Shown here one piece after another: positions 47,802 to 48,338 of a stretch of 48,338 bases of DNA. Source of the stretch: Thermoplasmata archaeon. GTDB lineage: Archaea > Thermoplasmatota > Thermoplasmata > Lutacidiplasmatales > UBA184. The notes beneath the pieces are model-generated. The model was not told the origin of the DNA and made no database searches. It was given only the letters and a program-made list of their open reading frames with translations. The stretch spans positions 1 through 48,338 of the forward strand of contig JASHOP010000031.1 of assembly GCA_030041075.1 (NCBI GenBank), given 5' to 3'. The position numbers and the translations under genes were made by a program. Position 1 is the first letter of the stretch; every line of letters begins with the position of its first letter.

Positions 47802-48338
47802 CTAGGCGGGGTCCGGGCCTTCCTCGCGGTAGAGGCTCAGGGCCCGCATCGTCGGCGAGTTCGTGTAGGAGAAGAGGACCGCGGGGGAGTTGCCGGTCGC
47901 CCGGTGCGAGTACTCGGCCCACGCGGGCACGACGAGGACGTCGTACGGCTCCCACGCGAAGCTCTTCCCGTCGATCGTCATCGTCCCCTTCCCCTCGACC
48001 CCCAGGAAGATCGCGCTCGCGCTCCGGCGCCGCGGCCGGAGCGCCGCGCCGGGGTCGATCCGCTGGAGGTAGGCGTCGAGGGTCGGCAGGATCGGTCCGC
48101 CGGTGAGCGGGTTCACGTACTCGAGGATCCGACCCTCGCTCGGGTGGTGCGCGCCGGCCGGGAGCTCGTCGAGCGCCGCCTTCGTCGCGGCGTACGGGTA
48201 GTTCAGGATCGGGGAGAACGCCGTGTGGCGCCGGTCGCCGACCGGCCGGAGGCCCCGCCCGTAGGTCTTCTGCGAGCTGTTCTGCGCGTCGCGCACGGGC
48301 TGGTGCTTCGCCGGGAAGTCCTCGTAGAACATCCCGGA
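47802..48338 (-). CDS. Cupin dioxygenase, gentisate 1,2-dioxygenase-like, 5' end beyond the right edge
   Basis: FSPILNYPYAATKAALDELPAGAHHPSEGRILEYVNPLTGGPILPTLDAYLQRIDPGAALRPRRRSASAIFLGVEGKGTMTIDGKSFAWEPYDVLVVPAWAEYSHRATGNSPAVLFSYTNSPTMRAL: resembles the C-terminal half of gentisate dioxygenases; frame open to the window edge. Confidence 0.82.
   Translation of the reverse strand, partial: SGMFYEDFPAKHQPVRDAQNSSQKTYGRGLRPVGDRRHTAFSPILNYPYAATKAALDELPAGAHHPSEGRILEYVNPLTGGPILPTLDAYLQRIDPGAALRPRRRSASAIFLGVEGKGTMTIDGKSFAWEPYDVLVVPAWAEYSHRATGNSPAVLFSYTNSPTMRALSLYREEGPDPA

Noticed and set aside
45817-47955. 712-aa minus-strand ORF
   Set aside because: Shadow frame of the cyclase, FAH and thioesterase genes; low-complexity Arg-rich translation.

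Overview
This window is a GC-rich archaeal chromosome segment. Archaeal markers are an Rpp21-type RNase P protein, an archaeal-type GluRS, archaeal class I FBP aldolase, Tsr3/DUF367, tRNA genes lacking an encoded CCA, and BHB-type tRNA introns. A Thermoplasmatota affiliation is my inference from gene content and is not proven. The left ~9 kb is accessory-like. It holds an IS630-type transposase fragment cut by the window edge, an IS4/IS1634-like transposase remnant, degraded ORFs, three paralogous 2-TM membrane proteins, and a very large YVTN beta-propeller/multi-TM surface protein whose signal peptide sits in a different frame. The rest is mostly housekeeping: gltX, fba, tsr3, an ABC transporter operon, an oligopeptide-type SBP, a ClC channel, ribA, msrA/msrB, moaA, an M2 peptidase, RNase HI, a cyclophilin, GNATs, and a possible gentisate/aromatic catabolism cluster at the right edge. 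The strongest unusual find is a tandem tRNA pair at 18117-18398. tRNA-Gln(CTG) has a T-loop intron with a perfect bulge-helix-bulge motif. The adjacent tRNA-Leu(TAG) has two non-canonical introns, in the D-loop and the T-loop. The ORF track and ordinary tRNA pattern matching would miss both genes. No CRISPR array or rRNA gene was seen.
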